DNA of 64,000 nt from Trichopria drosophilae (GCA_030407085.1 CM059582.1:48073001-48137000); one strand, 5' to 3'; positions 1-11,576 are shown, counted from the first letter of the stretch. Translations and numbers: made by a program. Notes: generated by a model from the letters alone, not told the origin.

Positions 1-78
1 TTCAATGTCAACTTGGCGAAATTTTAACTGTAATTACAAACATCCTACAAGTAGTTCCCATTTGAAAAATTGAACTCG

Positions 79-240
79 ACCTTGAAATGACCTTCAAATT
101 CGACCCCAAGGTTAAACATACTTTACCTTGAAATGACCTTCGAATTCTATCCCAAGGTCAAACATACTTGCAAATGCGCTGCTGCTGAGATAAGTCGCCA
201 TTACGGAAACTTTTAAGTTTCACCTTGAAATGACCAGGAT
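79..240. repeat. Tandem 'ACCTTGAAATGACC' repeat
   Basis: The phrase ACCTTGAAATGACC starts at 79, 125 and 222, and the first two copies continue in parallel ('...TTC(A/G)AATTC..(A/C)CCCAAGGT(T/C)AAACATACTT'), giving a period near 46 bp. A diverged fourth version (GACCTGGAAATAACCTTCAAG) lies at about 334-356. It looks like a fragment of a dispersed insect repeat. No coding potential is seen. Confidence 0.6.
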
Positions 241-482
241 TAAAACATCGGCCATATCATATTATAACGTAAAATTTTGTGCTCTTTCCGAATCCGTGAA
301 AAAAATAGGGGTTTCCATTTAAAAAAACAAACTTGACCTGGAAATAACCTTCAAGATCAAATTCAATATCATCATTAAATAGCCAAGGAGAAATACTAAA
401 ACTTATGTCTGAAACTTTTTTTCAGAAAATGCATTCCTTTCAAGATAATCTGGTGGGGAAGATAAAACGGGTCACCCTGTAT

Positions 483-2207
483 ACATATTTTTTATCTTTA
501 ACATACAGTTCATTAGTCACTAATAAATTGGTGACATTACTATAACACGGCAAATCTAATGTAGTTTAACGATAAAATAAGATAACGATGACAAACGAAT
601 ATGTTTGTTCATTATATTTTACTTGCTTCTTTATTTTGTAAAACTTTCGCATGGCATTGAAAGAGAATTATTAAAGCAGGAAAAATACGTCGTTAGAAAT
701 TGACCTTATTTCAAAGACTATACATGTACAGGGGTTAATGCAACAGTACTGACTCTTTGAGGGCTTTGGAACAATCTAGCTAGCTGCGTTTTAAGCCTGA
801 CTACTAATAGCTGGTTTGAATTCGCACATTGTGACTAAAAGTATATTTATATATTTCAATCTTCACTTACTTGAGCCTATTGATCCACTTGAAAGTCATA
901 AGTACTAATTACATTCTAACCCATTAACTGCCAAATGCTCGTATGAAACAAATCATAAAAAAAATATATGGATTTTAGTATGCAATGATCACTCTTCCGA
1001 ATGGCGATAAATAAAATTTGAACAAATTTTTCTTTAACAAGAAATTTTTTTGTCCAAACGCCTTTCTATTGACCTGAAATGTATCATAAATGTGCACCCC
1101 ATATGGCTACTAAAGGAATCTGTCATAATGAATTTTTTATTTTACTGCCTTATTTACTGTTTTATTAACAAAACTGTCGCTACGAAGAAATATTTGTGCG
1201 TTTTTTAAACCAGAAAGCTCACTACTCAGGAGCTTTTTGGATCCCTGATTACGGAACGAACCTGATATTAAATTTGTTAAATTCAACATAGTGGGTCGAA
1301 AACGAGGAATCTAAATTATCATATATTCATCGATTTTATATTATTTTATATATTAATATTATATATTTTATATTAATGTTTTTCGGCATCCTTGTGTTTT
1401 TTTAGTAGCTGATTTGGAATTTACCCAAAATAGCCGGCGCAAAATAACAAATATTCATCGACTTTTGTGATTTTCATTTTCTGCATGCTTTTTGGGTTGC
1501 CAATAATGTCGGTTGTAATCAGATTTCCACATTCAAAATGGTGGTTTCAAAATGACGAAAACCAAATCTAGATTTTGTTTTCCTGAAAATGTTTTTCTCT
1601 TTAGTTGAAAATCACAAAAGATACGTTTTTCTATCAATTCTACTTATAATTCGATGACATTTTTTTTTATTTTTCTAAAATTATTGTTCTTTTCTCATTT
1701 ATGTAAAAAAAAATACTGAAAATTAAAATTAAAAAAAAAATTTCCCATCGTCAGTCGAAAGAGCAACTTTTTAAGAAAGAAAGTAGGGGTTAATAACTGA
1801 ATTAAACATTATGGCGGATGCCATTTTATAGAAATGTTGTAATAAAAACAATTAAACATTTTTTGTTTAATCTGTACTAAAATATTTAATGTTTTATTTC
1901 TAAAGCACTGTTTGTGTTTTTCACAAAGAATGTATCATCAAGAAATAACAATATGCAACATTCCTAAATGATGAAATTGTCTACATGGTATTAAAAACCT
2001 TTGTAAAATACTTGTCACGTATTACATTTCATTGGTGAGATGTTGAATTCAACTAACAGGTGAAATACAGGTATATGTAAATCGCAACTATTTGTAGAAA
2101 CCCCTTAAAGGGATTCTAAAGTCGTCAATCAATACGGCACTAATCTATGTTCAAAAATCTAAATTAAAAATTACTAAAGCTGTTTTTCAAAATTCGGACT
2201 CTCTGAC
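483..2207. other. Non-coding AT-rich stretch
   Basis: No open frame with coding character is seen. The stretch is AT-rich with homopolymer runs, and TA-only palindromic sequence at about 1321-1380. The segment just before it ends in ACCCTGTATAC (about 474-484), a phrase that recurs near 12585 as 'CCTGTATAC' and looks like the end of a dispersed repeat. SDR-B exon 3 was looked for here on the minus strand and not found. Confidence 0.4.
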
Positions 2208-2364
2208 TACACTGAACAAAATAAGTCTTAATTTAAGATCATTGGCGGTCTACAGTTAAGATGTAATAAAAACTATCCCGATTGGAAAAGGATAAACTTA
2301 TGCACATGAACTAATTTTAAGCCACTTTAATTTGAACTATTTTAAGACTTATTTTTTCTGTGTA
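2208..2364. mobile_element. Small inverted-repeat MITE-like element
   Basis: The left end TACACTGAACAAAATAAGTC is mirrored by the right end, whose reverse complement reads TACACAGAAAAAATAAGTC. The arms match imperfectly over about 40 bp and enclose about 70 bp. The same kind of end (TTTTTTCAGTGTAC) recurs at about 47209-47222. It is a short non-autonomous DNA-transposon-like palindrome; the superfamily is not assignable. Confidence 0.55.
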
Positions 2365-2908
2365 CGATTCTAACCATTATTCATGATGTCTTATAAAATA
2401 TCAGAGAAATTCGTCAGGAATTGATCGAGCATTTTCAGAAATAAGCAAAATTCAACTATTTTCTTTATCTTTAGGAGAGCGTTCATAGTGATTGAAATTG
2501 TGTGTACGAATCCCAAATTTTACGGAACCGTCTTAGTCAATTTTAATTTATGGTTTTACATATAGACTACTACCTCATCAACTCAGGACTTTAGAATCGT
2601 TTTAAGACATTATTGAAATTGTAAACTGTAAACTAAAAATAATATAAGTAATTTGCGACTTTAAGACTTCTTTTTAGAAGTTTGCAAGGATGTTGCATAT
2701 ATCATTTCATTATAAATCATTAATAATATAATTCACGAGTCCACTTTTCTATGTTTAAGTTGCGACACAAATCCACAACCCAAGAAATCCGAATATGACT
2801 TGTTTAAATTAAGTTGCTTTTAAGATATTTAGAGCAAAAAAATGTCATGAAGCTTTAGTTTAGCTGTAGTACTCTTAATAAGTCATTCACATTATATCGA
2901 ACATTTAC

Positions 2909-3077
2909 CTGCAATTGACAGTTGCTTTTTTATGATTGCTGCATTGTTTATCAAGACTTGAACCGTTCCAAGATATTTTTTTATCCTTTGAAAACACTGG
3001 ATAACTTCGCGTTCTTTAGTTATGTCACATTTCATAGCGAAAAATTTGCCAGGTCCCTGAACACTCTTTGCAGTCTC
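2909..3077 (-). CDS. SDR-B exon 2 (CDIT and NNAA segment)
   Basis: 169 bp, in frame with exon 1. It encodes the KCDITKE segment (adenine-ring contact region) and INNAA. The acceptor AG is at 3079-3078 and the donor is GTAAAT. Confidence 0.8.
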
Positions 3078-3313
3078 CTAAAAAAATTACTTTTTTGTAT
3101 TATTCAAAATGTTCTCCACCTTATAAATTTTATATTTTTACGTTCGCCAGGAGTTTGGATATACGTTTTGTCCTGTATTACTTGTATTTTTTCTTCTTGT
3201 ACATCAAGTCCAACAACAACCATGCCTTCACGTACTAGTGCTAGGGCAGTAGCCAATCCACTTCCAGAAGATGCACCAGTCACAACTGCTACTTTCTCTT
3301 TCCATCGGTTCAT
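2909..3313 (-). CDS. SDR-B: short-chain dehydrogenase/reductase, 5' part (exons 1-2 only)
   Basis: Two exons on the minus strand, 3313-3182 (44 codons, phase 0) and 3077-2909 (169 bp, ending phase 1), have exactly the lengths and phases of SDR-A exons 1-2. The protein starts MNRWKEKVAVVTGASSGSGL, a classical SDR Rossmann start with TGASSGSG at residues 12-19. Asp37 stands after the second beta strand, where SDR-A has Ala followed by Arg-Arg. In classical SDRs an acid there favours NAD(H), and Arg favours NADP(H). The usual NNAG motif reads NNAA at 88-91. Donors are GTAATA and GTAAAT; the acceptor is TTTTTTTAG. Exon 3 (S-Y-K active site) is not found within the 2.9 kb to the left edge, so the gene either continues outside the window or is a truncated duplicate. 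A tandem paralogue of SDR-A is the best reading. Confidence 0.8.
3182..3313 (-). CDS. SDR-B exon 1 (initiator Met, dinucleotide-binding motif)
   Basis: 44 codons from ATG (3313-3311) to a GTAATA donor at 3181. It carries the Gly-rich TGxxxGxG cofactor motif. The exon is the same length as SDR-A exon 1. Confidence 0.82.
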
Positions 3314-3398
3314 TTCTTAATTACGATTAATTTTGGTTTAAATCACTCGGTAAAAGTATCACAAGCTGTTAAGTACTTAATCTCGATTCACTGAGAAT

Positions 3399-3409
3399 CT
3401 CTTTATATA
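3399..3409 (-). promoter_or_regulatory. TATA box of SDR-B
   Basis: TATATAAAGAG on the minus strand begins 96 bp before the SDR-B ATG. The SDR-A box (TATATAAAAGAG) sits at the identical distance, which supports both boxes as real core promoter elements kept after duplication. Confidence 0.6.
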
Positions 3410-4244
3410 AGCTTTATAAAATCTGAGGGTAATTAATGCGCGTGAAGTTACGCAAAAAGCAAAAACGTCATTGTATATGGAATATCAAGAAACTCAATTT
3501 ATTTTTTGACCTTTGAGTCTTAAACTGACAAAAACTTCATTGAACTGATTTGTTTGTGCATATTTAGTATTTTCTTAATGAAGCTCATACACTAATTTCT
3601 TAATTTTGAAAATTACTTTAACACTTATGTTTATTGGCATTGCGCCACGTGCCGCGACATGCGTTGCAGAAAGAAATATTTTAACATTATAATCACTGAT
3701 ATATTATAATTATTGTGCTATAATGATGATTTTTATTCCAGTTCGAAAATTAAAGAAGGTGTTTGAACATCAAAGCACCATTTGTATGTTGCCATCATTG
3801 TTATTTATTTTATGTTACTGATATTATTTGCATGATATTACATGTTGTGACAGCGATTTGACACTTTCATGGAGACGAAAAATGATAGGATATAATTTTA
3901 CTATACACCGATATATGATTTTATGGTTTACAGTTAGGTCTTATCTGTTATTCTGTTCTAATTGTTATCCAACTTAAAACTTTTCATTTTAATTTGAAAG
4001 CTGAAAAGTATCCGTTTTCGACTGTATAAATCTGATTTTGATCAACTGGAAAGTGAGGAAGGAAACTGCAGTAGAAAGTAATGGCGAATTTTTTAAAATT
4101 TTGATTAGAATTTTTTTATATTGATGGTACATATAAATTGTAAATATAAATTGTAATTTATTCAGACAACAGTTATAATATAATAACTACTTTCTGTTCT
4201 GACAGTTGAAAAAGATTGAAACAAATTTGCTTTTTTGTTAAGCT
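3410..4244. other. Intergenic spacer between SDR-B and SDR-A
   Basis: About 830 bp of AT-rich sequence between the SDR-B promoter and the SDR-A 3' end. The two genes are head-to-tail on the minus strand, so this spacer must hold the SDR-A terminator and any SDR-B upstream control sites. No ORF or repeat of note is seen. Confidence 0.5.
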
Positions 4245-4250
4245 TTTATT
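4245..4250 (-). terminator. Poly(A) signal of SDR-A
   Basis: AATAAA on the minus strand (plus strand TTTATT) lies 40 bp after the SDR-A stop codon. It is a canonical signal at a normal distance for a short insect 3' UTR. Confidence 0.55.
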
Positions 4251-4289
4251 ACTTTTAAATAAGAAATGTAGATTGAGTAAAAAACTTCT

Positions 4290-4478
4290 TTACAGCGTTG
4301 TTTCCCCAAAAGGTCTGATAATCAGATCCGTTATTTGTACTCGAAGTGGAGTTGCTATGATGTAAACAATAGCATTCGCTATATCTTCCGATTCTAACAT
4401 AGGAATGACACCAAGTGCAGTAGCGGCTCTAGCACCGAAACCAATAAGAGGAGTATTTACTCCTCCTGGACTAATGGT
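4290..4478 (-). CDS. SDR-A exon 5 (C-terminus)
   Basis: 189 bp including TAA. The acceptor is AATTTCAG. It encodes TISPGGVNTPL, then LESEDIANAIVY and LIIRPFGETTL, typical of the substrate-loop side and end of SDR11-type proteins. Confidence 0.87.
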   Translation of the reverse strand, partial: TISPGGVNTPLIGFGARAATALGVIPMLESEDIANAIVYIIATPLRVQITDLIIRPFGETTL

Positions 4479-7400
4479 CTGAAATTAAATACAAATTATT
4501 ATTACATCTGTACAATTATAGCAGGTTTAAATAAATTCGTTATTTCTACTAAGCCTTACTGTGACACGTATTTTTTCGCCGACTAGTTCCATCCGCAGAG
4601 CATCTGAAACGCCTACAATTGCACGTTTGCTGGCTGCATATACGTTTGTATGAATGCTCTGAGATACTAGGTTAGGTTGGCCCAAAATACTGTAAATATG
4701 ACATAGATTTTGTGTAACTTTTATATAAAGAAAATAAGTCAAAGTCACTTGTGTTTGAAAAATAATAAACTTATTACGGTTCATATAGAAAAACACGCGG
4801 TTTGAAATAAATTATTATTAGCAACGACAAATTTTAATTTATATACGTAACATGGATAGGATTTTTTGCATCCAGTATTACATTCAACTGTATTTAAAAA
4901 TTGTAACTACATATTGTTAATTGGCATGCATTCAATCATACACACTTAGGGCACTGACCAGATCCCTAAAGAAAAGTGGAGTTCTAGTCAGGGTCCTAAG
5001 TGAATCATTGAATTTCTACTAGGACATTGATGGTAAACATATTGCATACTGATTCTCATGTACTATCTCCTTTTACAATTTAATCTTCCTTTACAATTTA
5101 AGATGTCGCCCAAGACAAAAAATTTGGCCATGGTTGGTAAATGTACAAAATTTGCTCATGCCCAAACCAATTTTTGCAATTATCTACAGCATATGCATGA
5201 AAGCATATATGAAGAGGCAAATGTCTGAGTCGACTTGTAGTTTGGCTCAATTCCAAAGCTAAGAGGCTCAAATTTTAGCATTTTGTATCTTGAATCGAAA
5301 TCCGAGTGAACACTACATTACCACTTCCTTTCTTGAAACGTCGAATACGTACAATGTTTGTAATTAAAATTGGTCAAAACATATTGTTCTTATGTTTCTA
5401 ATGTCGACAAACATAAATCTATACTAAAAAGTAATGAATTCAAAATGGTGAATCGAAATGAGGGTCCAATTTTTTAAAATTGACTGCATTCAGCGAAACT
5501 TTGATATTTGGTCATTTGGGGTCGCTGATTACAAATCCGATACTGGTTGTTCGAAATTAAAATGGCGGTTCACCATCTTAGTTCCGAATTAGAAAACAGC
5601 GACCTCAAAAACTCCCGAATAGACATTTTCATGATCTTATCACAACTTATCCTGAATCCTTATTAGGAATTCGAACTCAGTTATTGAAAATGGCAGATCC
5701 AAGATGGTGGACCAAAATTCGAAAAGTTAATATGGGTTTTTTGTATCGCTTATTCCGAATCCGAAGTTAGTTCTTCAAAATTCCGATCCAAAAAATCTGG
5801 AAAAATCATCAACACTTATTTTCGTAAACATAACTTTTCATCTTATTGCATCTTAGTTCACCATATTACATACGTTATTATATAATTTTAATAAACCACC
5901 ATCGGACTCGTGTTCACTGTGCCCACAGACCACCGAATATCAAGATTTAGATGAATACCGTCAATTTTTTAAAATTGGCCCCATTTTGCATTCGCCATTT
6001 TAAATTTGTTAATTTTGACTATAGACTCATGTCTGGCGATCTTAGAAATATAGAAACAGTATGTTTTGGCCAATTTTAATTACACACAGTAAACGTATTT
6101 AACGTTTAAAGAAAGGAAGTCATAATGTAGTTACATATATCGCTGTAGTGTTAGCCATTTTCAAAATTTAAAAAAGTACCATTCGACTTTCGATTTTGCA
6201 TACCAAAGGCTAAAATTTAAGAGTTGTACCATTTGAATTGAGTCAAACTACGAATGGACTCAGCTATTTGCCTTTCCATGTATGCGGAAAAAAGAAGTAC
6301 TTAAATTTAGTTAGAATTAAGACTGAAAGCTAGATTAATATAAACAAGACCACTTAGAATAGGACAGTTTTATGCACTATATATTGGCTGAATTTAAGAT
6401 CATTTTAATCATTTTAAGTATTTGTTTTAACAATGTAAAAATTCTAGGCATTGAAATTGTAAATCTTTACTAAAATTTACTAATATCATATTGTTTAGTT
6501 TGAATTCGTTTTTTTCTCTGTATGATTATAATAAAATTTCAGCTTATAATAGGAGTTGCACTCTCTCAAAGTTGCTAAAGATATAAGGTAGATTTTTATA
6601 CTAATCGAATAAAGATTTTGGTTACTTTTTAATTAATTTACTATTATTTGAGGGTCCCTCGTAAGATTTTATTTATAACAACAAGGACCATTTAAAAATT
6701 TACCTAGTTACACAAGTAAGGGAATAAAACGTTGTCTCTACCACTATATTTCCGGTGACCAATGTCGCGAAAATTCCTCAAGAATATACATTACCTGCTT
6801 ATATTAATAATATGCCCTTCAATACCGCCATCTTTCATAATTTGGATGGCCTGACGAGAACAGTGCAAAAGCCCAAAGACATTGGTGTTGAATATCCCAA
6901 GCATATCTTCTGTTTTCATATCTGAAAATATAAATTAAAAAAATGTTTCAATATACCTTTAATTCAAATAAAATCGTAATATATATCAATTTATTTGATT
7001 CAATTAACAATTACTAATCATGGGAAATGAAAGAAGTGTGTAATCCATATATTATTTATTAATCATTCAGCTCAAAATCTAAATACTTTATTTATTCTAT
7101 AAATATTGAATATGTCATTCATGTTTTTAATTCAACGAATTTCGTCTACTATTGTTACCGTCGAAATAACCTTTAGAGCGCAGGGGTTTTCAAAAATGTG
7201 CAAATCGCATTTTTCTATAGAAATGTTGTCTAAAACCCTAAGTTTGGACCAAACTAAATTTAGATGTTGGCCAGCTATTTGTATGTGTAGTCGTATCCTG
7301 GCCAGCTGTTTAATCAATTATAATCATTTTGTATCATTATTGTTTGGAAAACATTATAAAGGGTGCCGTCAACCGATATTTCAGTTTATTTTTTTTCAAA

Positions 7401-10400
7401 CATTTTTTCCGTTTGGCTGAGCATTTATCTACGTATTTTACAATATTTATCTAATAGTAGCAAAAATCACCGATAGGTGGTAAAATAGCTCATTGATTTA
7501 CATGATTAGATTCGATGCATTAAGAAGTTGAACCCAAAATAAGTCCAACCATACTCTGAGTCGTCCTCGGATTTTCATTGGTTTGCTACCTTCGTATTCC
7601 CACTCATTTTTTAATATCCAGCTGCAGTATCTTCCAAAACTCCTATACATAATTTTCAAATGGAATTCACATCGAAACCGGAAATATTTCGAAAAATTTA
7701 GGCATATACCGCCATTATCAATATAATTTTTTGTTGTTGCAGAATCTTATTAGGAGAGATCAATAACCTTTACACATAAATTTACAAGCAATTTAGATTT
7801 TTAAAAAATGTGTACAAAAAATTCATTTTTTACGGCACTAAGCATTTTCCGGCTCTCTAAAGGTTAAGTGTCTAATTATAAGAAAGTAATATTGTAGCAT
7901 TGTAAAAATGAAAAAACACACATATAATACACACAATACACATATAACTAGTTGATGTCAATTTATGATTAATTTCATAAGGAGAATTTTGTACTTTTGA
8001 TGAAAATCGATCGAACCTGCTCCACGTGTTAATTCAGACTAATAACAAGTGACTATAAATAATCGGTTGATGAAATAGATGCTAACAATATTCCGCTTTT
8101 AGCAGACAGCCAACATTAAAATGGAATATATCATATTGGGTGTCGAAAAAACGCCACAAACGAGTTTTTTATTTCACAAATGTAGTCATATGGACTTTCT
8201 AATATAAATTTCAAAATGCGCGCATGATATAAACAGGTATTAATAATAATAAAGACAGAAAATGACTTGTAACTGAGTTTTTGCACGTGTTCATTAATTT
8301 TTTGCTAGGTTCTTGCCTCCAACAACGTAAGCTCGTCTTAACCAATAAGAGACATTGGCAGATGAGTCGAAAAAATAACATTTCCTAAAATTGGAGATAT
8401 TGGAATTTTTGTGGAAATGTACCTATGGAGTATTTTTTGAAATAAATTGAAAAATCCTATCATTTCGTCATATATCTGTAAATATTTGTAATTGGTAAGA
8501 CGAGTTTCTGTACTAAAAGATAAAAAATGAATGCTTATTTACAAAACTTCATCATAACTTGCTTAGTATAAGGCATTGCCACCCATTCTAATTATTATTT
8601 GTGTATTGAATTATTATAGAGTTTTTAATATCCAAGATAATACAAACAATAAAATCATGCTATTGCATATAAAGTTATTACTGAAAAAATCATATATTTT
8701 TACAATGTTGAAAATTCATCCTTTAGAAAAATGACTTTACAAATGACTTACGAGATGACACGTCAATCTTTCACTATTCAATCTTTTGTTTCATTTGACT
8801 ACTCAATCACGTTATCCTTTTGATATGAGTAATAACTAACGACGTATAACTGCAAATTATATGTATATCGATGCACATTAAGAGCAATTAGTGCACATTT
8901 ACTGAAGTTTTTTCTCATTACACACAACATTTTTTCGGCCCACTTTTAGCTTTCTATTTAAGTGTACTGGAGACGTAATTAGAAAAAACGAGTGCTTTCC
9001 TAGGTAAAAAAATGTAAGCATTTTTGATACCATAGAAAAGTATAATTTATCATTTGTTCTAATATGAATTTGGCAATATATGCAATATAGAAAAGCTGTA
9101 TGTAGATTAAAATATACACGTTTGGAACTTAGAAAATATAGTTTTTACTCTCTGATCAGTAACATAAAACTGTAAATGAACATTCTATAATTTTCTACCA
9201 CTTACCTGCGATTTTGACTCGAGCTTTCATGATCCCTGCATTGTTTACTAACACGTGGACTGAGCCAAGATTCTTCTTTATCCATTCAAATGACTGAATG
9301 ACTTGATTTTCCTTAGTTATGTCACATTCGAGAGCGTGGAATTTACCCGCCTTTTTTTCATCTTTCATACTTGCCTAAAAATTACAAGTTGTTCTTATAA
9401 TGATTCGATTTATAATAACAGTTATTAATATGAGAAAGGGTGTGACGCATGCGCATTAGCACTATAGCAATTTGATACATCAGGGAATTGAACTAAAAAA
9501 GTTTCTGAGCGAATGAGGCTCCACGTAAATCAGTTTATTATTGAGTTTAGTGTATTTTTCAATGTACAATGGTAAGTTGCAGAAGTGCATGCCAACTTCA
9601 TCATAAATAATATGATCAATAATTTATGTTTTCGTTGTAAATTGTAAGATTATTGTTACCTTCAATCGAACTACATTTTTCGAAAGATTCAGATGCAAGA
9701 ACTTTTTTTTAATTTCCGATTCGACTATGGAACAGTTTACAAAAGAAATGGAATCTAATTAAAGATTATACTAATATACCAGAATATGAATTCTTTAGGG
9801 CTCTAAAACATTATTTTGGATTCTACATATTTCAATATTTTGAGAACACTACTTATAAATAGGTTTATGGTGTCCCTATTATTGCAAATATACTATTGAA
9901 TTTTTTAGAAAATATTCTTACTAAAACGTTAGCTTATACAATACCTTTTTATTGTAGCTACGTAGATAATATTTTAACAACTATTCCTAAAGATTTTTCA
10001 AACAATATTTGATATATTTTTAATAATATGAATAAAATTGGAGGCGTAGATAATAGAATTAAATTTCGCTTGAAATTAAAAATGTAAAACTATTTGTAAA
10101 CATTTTTTGAACCTATCAGTTACTTATTGAAGGGAAAGATAATTTCATTCCAACTAATTTGTAGCATAAGGAAATTTTTTCGGGTGGATATTTGAACTTT
10201 TTCTCTCATTATCCTCGTTCTTATGAAATTTGAATTGGTTTTGGACTATTTATTGTTTATTGATATAACTATCAAAATGTCACATATTGAAATAGTTACT
10301 ATTATATTAATAGTAATTATTATTGATTGTTTAAGAAAAAGTGTGCATACAATTTATAATTCCTTAAGTATTAAAAAAGATGAGATCAATTATATTTAAA

Positions 10401-11576
10401 CTACTAGTGTTTCAAATATCAAAGGAGTTTCCGAAAATATTTTACAAAACTATGAAAGATCAAAACGTTAGAATTGTTTACAAATAATACAAACATTGGT
10501 GGTATTAAACAGTATAAAGATAGATTGGACAAATTTCATCCAAGTAGTGCAGTTTATTTGATAAAACGCAATTAATGGAAAATCGTTAATATAGGTGAAA
10601 CTGGAAGACTTCTCAAAAATAGAATTAGTGAACACAAACGTAATATTTTTAGTATTCGTCGCAATTAACGGGACTTAGGTTTGTTACAGGACATAATTTT
10701 AATTTTAAAAATGTTGAAATTTAGCTGCAGAAAGAACTTGCTATTTATTTTTGTATTTTATTTCTTACAAAAAAAAAATTATTTTTATTTGTTATAAATG
10801 AATTTTTTCCACTTTCTTTACATTACAAAAATCAGTGTTTTACTTGATATTTTTCATACGTGCAATATTTCGATGTCAAACTTCATTTTCGTTTTTTATT
10901 TTTCACTTTTTTTATATAAAAAGTTGTTTTGTAAAAAATTATTGCATTATTCCAGATTGATTTATAAAGGTAGTTTTTTCTGACGAGGGTCTAGAATAAA
11001 TTACCAAAACATAGAATATCGTTATTATAATGACCTTATACTGTTCGTTATATTTTACAAAGAAACGAAACTACACATTATTTTTAAAAAATACGGATTA
11101 AAAAGATGAAAAAAAAATTTTCTGCAAATACGTCTTACTGTAATTTTACTATACTCTCTAAATTCCTTGGAGTGAAAATTGGGCCACACTTTTCTTAAGA
11201 CTGAAAATTTCAATCAATGAATAGTAACATTTTACTACATCAAGAGTGAAAGCAGAAAAACTCACTCCTAGAAGAGTGAAGTATCACTCTCAATAGAATG
11301 AAAATTTCACTCTTCGTGAAAGAGTGGCGCAATTTTCACTCCAAGGACTTTAGAGAGTACATTTACATTTTTTTTTATCTATTGACACAGTTTTACTTCT
11401 TAAATAATCAAATAAGATATTTTTTAATTATTATTCAAATTTACCTCCATCTTTGCTTTCCTTCTTGCAAGACCAACAACAATCATTCCTTCTTGTACTA
11501 AAGCTTGACTAGTTGCTAATCCATTTCCAGAAGAAGCACCAGTAACTACAGCTATCTTTCCTGCCCAACGATTCAT
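4290..11576 (-). CDS. SDR-A: complete short-chain dehydrogenase/reductase (SDR11 / farnesol dehydrogenase-like)
   Basis: Five minus-strand exons join in frame: 11576-11445, 9374-9206, 6921-6795, 4689-4560 and 4478-4290 (stop TAA), giving 747 bp and 248 aa, the usual length for this family. The product should be a cytosolic NAD(P)-dependent oxidoreductase. Visible motifs: TGASSGNG (12-19) for cofactor binding; ARR at 37-39 after beta 2, an NADP(H) signature; CDIT (about 61-64); NNAG (88-91); a likely catalytic Ser142 in GHIINIS; and Tyr160-x3-Lys164 in VYAASK. After the active site comes SPGGVNT, the family's 'PG' motif, and the C-terminus LIIRPFGE is typical of insect SDR11-type enzymes. All splice sites are GT-AG; introns are 2070, 2284, 2105 and 81 bp. 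The substrate cannot be told from sequence; in insects this group includes farnesol and other alcohol dehydrogenases. A paralogue follows in tandem. Upstream in-frame codons before MNRW lie between the TATA box and the ATG and were not used as the start. Confidence 0.9.
4560..4689 (-). CDS. SDR-A exon 4 (YxxxK active site)
   Basis: 130 bp, phase 2 to phase 0. The acceptor is ATTTACAG and the donor ACA|GTAAGG. It encodes NVYAASKRAIVG and LRMEL, the Tyr-x3-Lys catalytic pair. Confidence 0.87.
5203..6287. mobile_element. Fold-back element in SDR-A intron 3
   Basis: The arm at about 5203-5500 (begins AAGAGGCAAATGTCTGAGTC; includes TAATTAAAATTGGTCAAAACATA) is matched in reverse complement by about 5945-6287 (AAAGGCAAATAGCTGAGTCC; TAATTAAAATTGGCCAAAACATA). 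The core of about 440 bp contains the 'GGTCGCTGATTACAAATCCGA' and 'AAAATGGCGG' phrases found in other repeats here. It is a non-autonomous palindromic element of about 1.1 kb, with no transposase ORF. Ends are approximate. Confidence 0.6.
6795..6921 (-). CDS. SDR-A exon 3 (helix F and catalytic Ser)
   Basis: 127 bp, phase 1 to phase 2. The acceptor is TATTTTCAG and the donor GTAATG. It encodes FNTNVFGLLHCSRQ and EGHIINIS, the latter with the presumed catalytic serine. Confidence 0.86.
6922..9205. other. SDR-A intron 2
   Basis: 2.28 kb intron with no coding signal on either strand. A frame at 7106-7420 on the plus strand is AT-rich and matches no family I know. No clear repeat structure is seen. 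Confidence 0.4.
9206..9374 (-). CDS. SDR-A exon 2 (CDIT, NNAG)
   Basis: 169 bp, phase 0 to phase 1. The acceptor is TTTTTAG and the donor GTAAGT. It encodes LECDITKE and LVNNAGIM. Confidence 0.88.
9760..10670 (+). pseudogene. Decayed Penelope-like element (RT plus GIY-YIG endonuclease)
   Basis: Broken plus-strand frames resemble a Penelope-like retroelement in the right domain order. An RT part has YGVPIIANILLNFLENI, then PFYCSYVDNILTTIP at about 9940-9985, where the catalytic YVDD box reads YVDN (9959-9970). Next comes KEIFSGGYLNFFSHYPRSY (about 10168-10225), the PLE 'GRYLNF.SHHP' motif. A GIY-YIG remnant IGETGRLLKNRISEHKRNI starts at 10591. Several stops and frame changes make it inactive. 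It lies in SDR-A intron 1, antisense to that gene. The identification rests on motif order seen by eye. Confidence 0.65.
11152..11359. mobile_element. 208-bp MITE with TACTCTCTAAA ends
   Basis: The left end TACTCTCTAAATTCCTTGGA and the right end (reverse complement TACTCTCTAAAGTCCTTGGA) form terminal inverted repeats of about 36 bp, followed on both sides by GTGAAAATTG(G/C)GCCAC. The interior is a run of 'AGAGTGA' and 'TCACTCT' phrases. TA at the border could be a TA target duplication, as for Tc1/mariner-type MITEs. It lies in SDR-A intron 1, next to exon 1. Confidence 0.7.
11445..11576 (-). CDS. SDR-A exon 1 (start, TGASSGNG motif)
   Basis: 44 codons from MNRWAGK to AKME, with the donor GTAAAT at 11444-11439. 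It holds the Rossmann Gly-rich loop and the Ala-Arg-Arg that points to NADP(H). Confidence 0.88.

Noticed and set aside
2922..3320. 132-codon plus-strand frame
   Set aside because: Antisense shadow of SDR-B exons 1-2, which have splice sites and SDR motifs.
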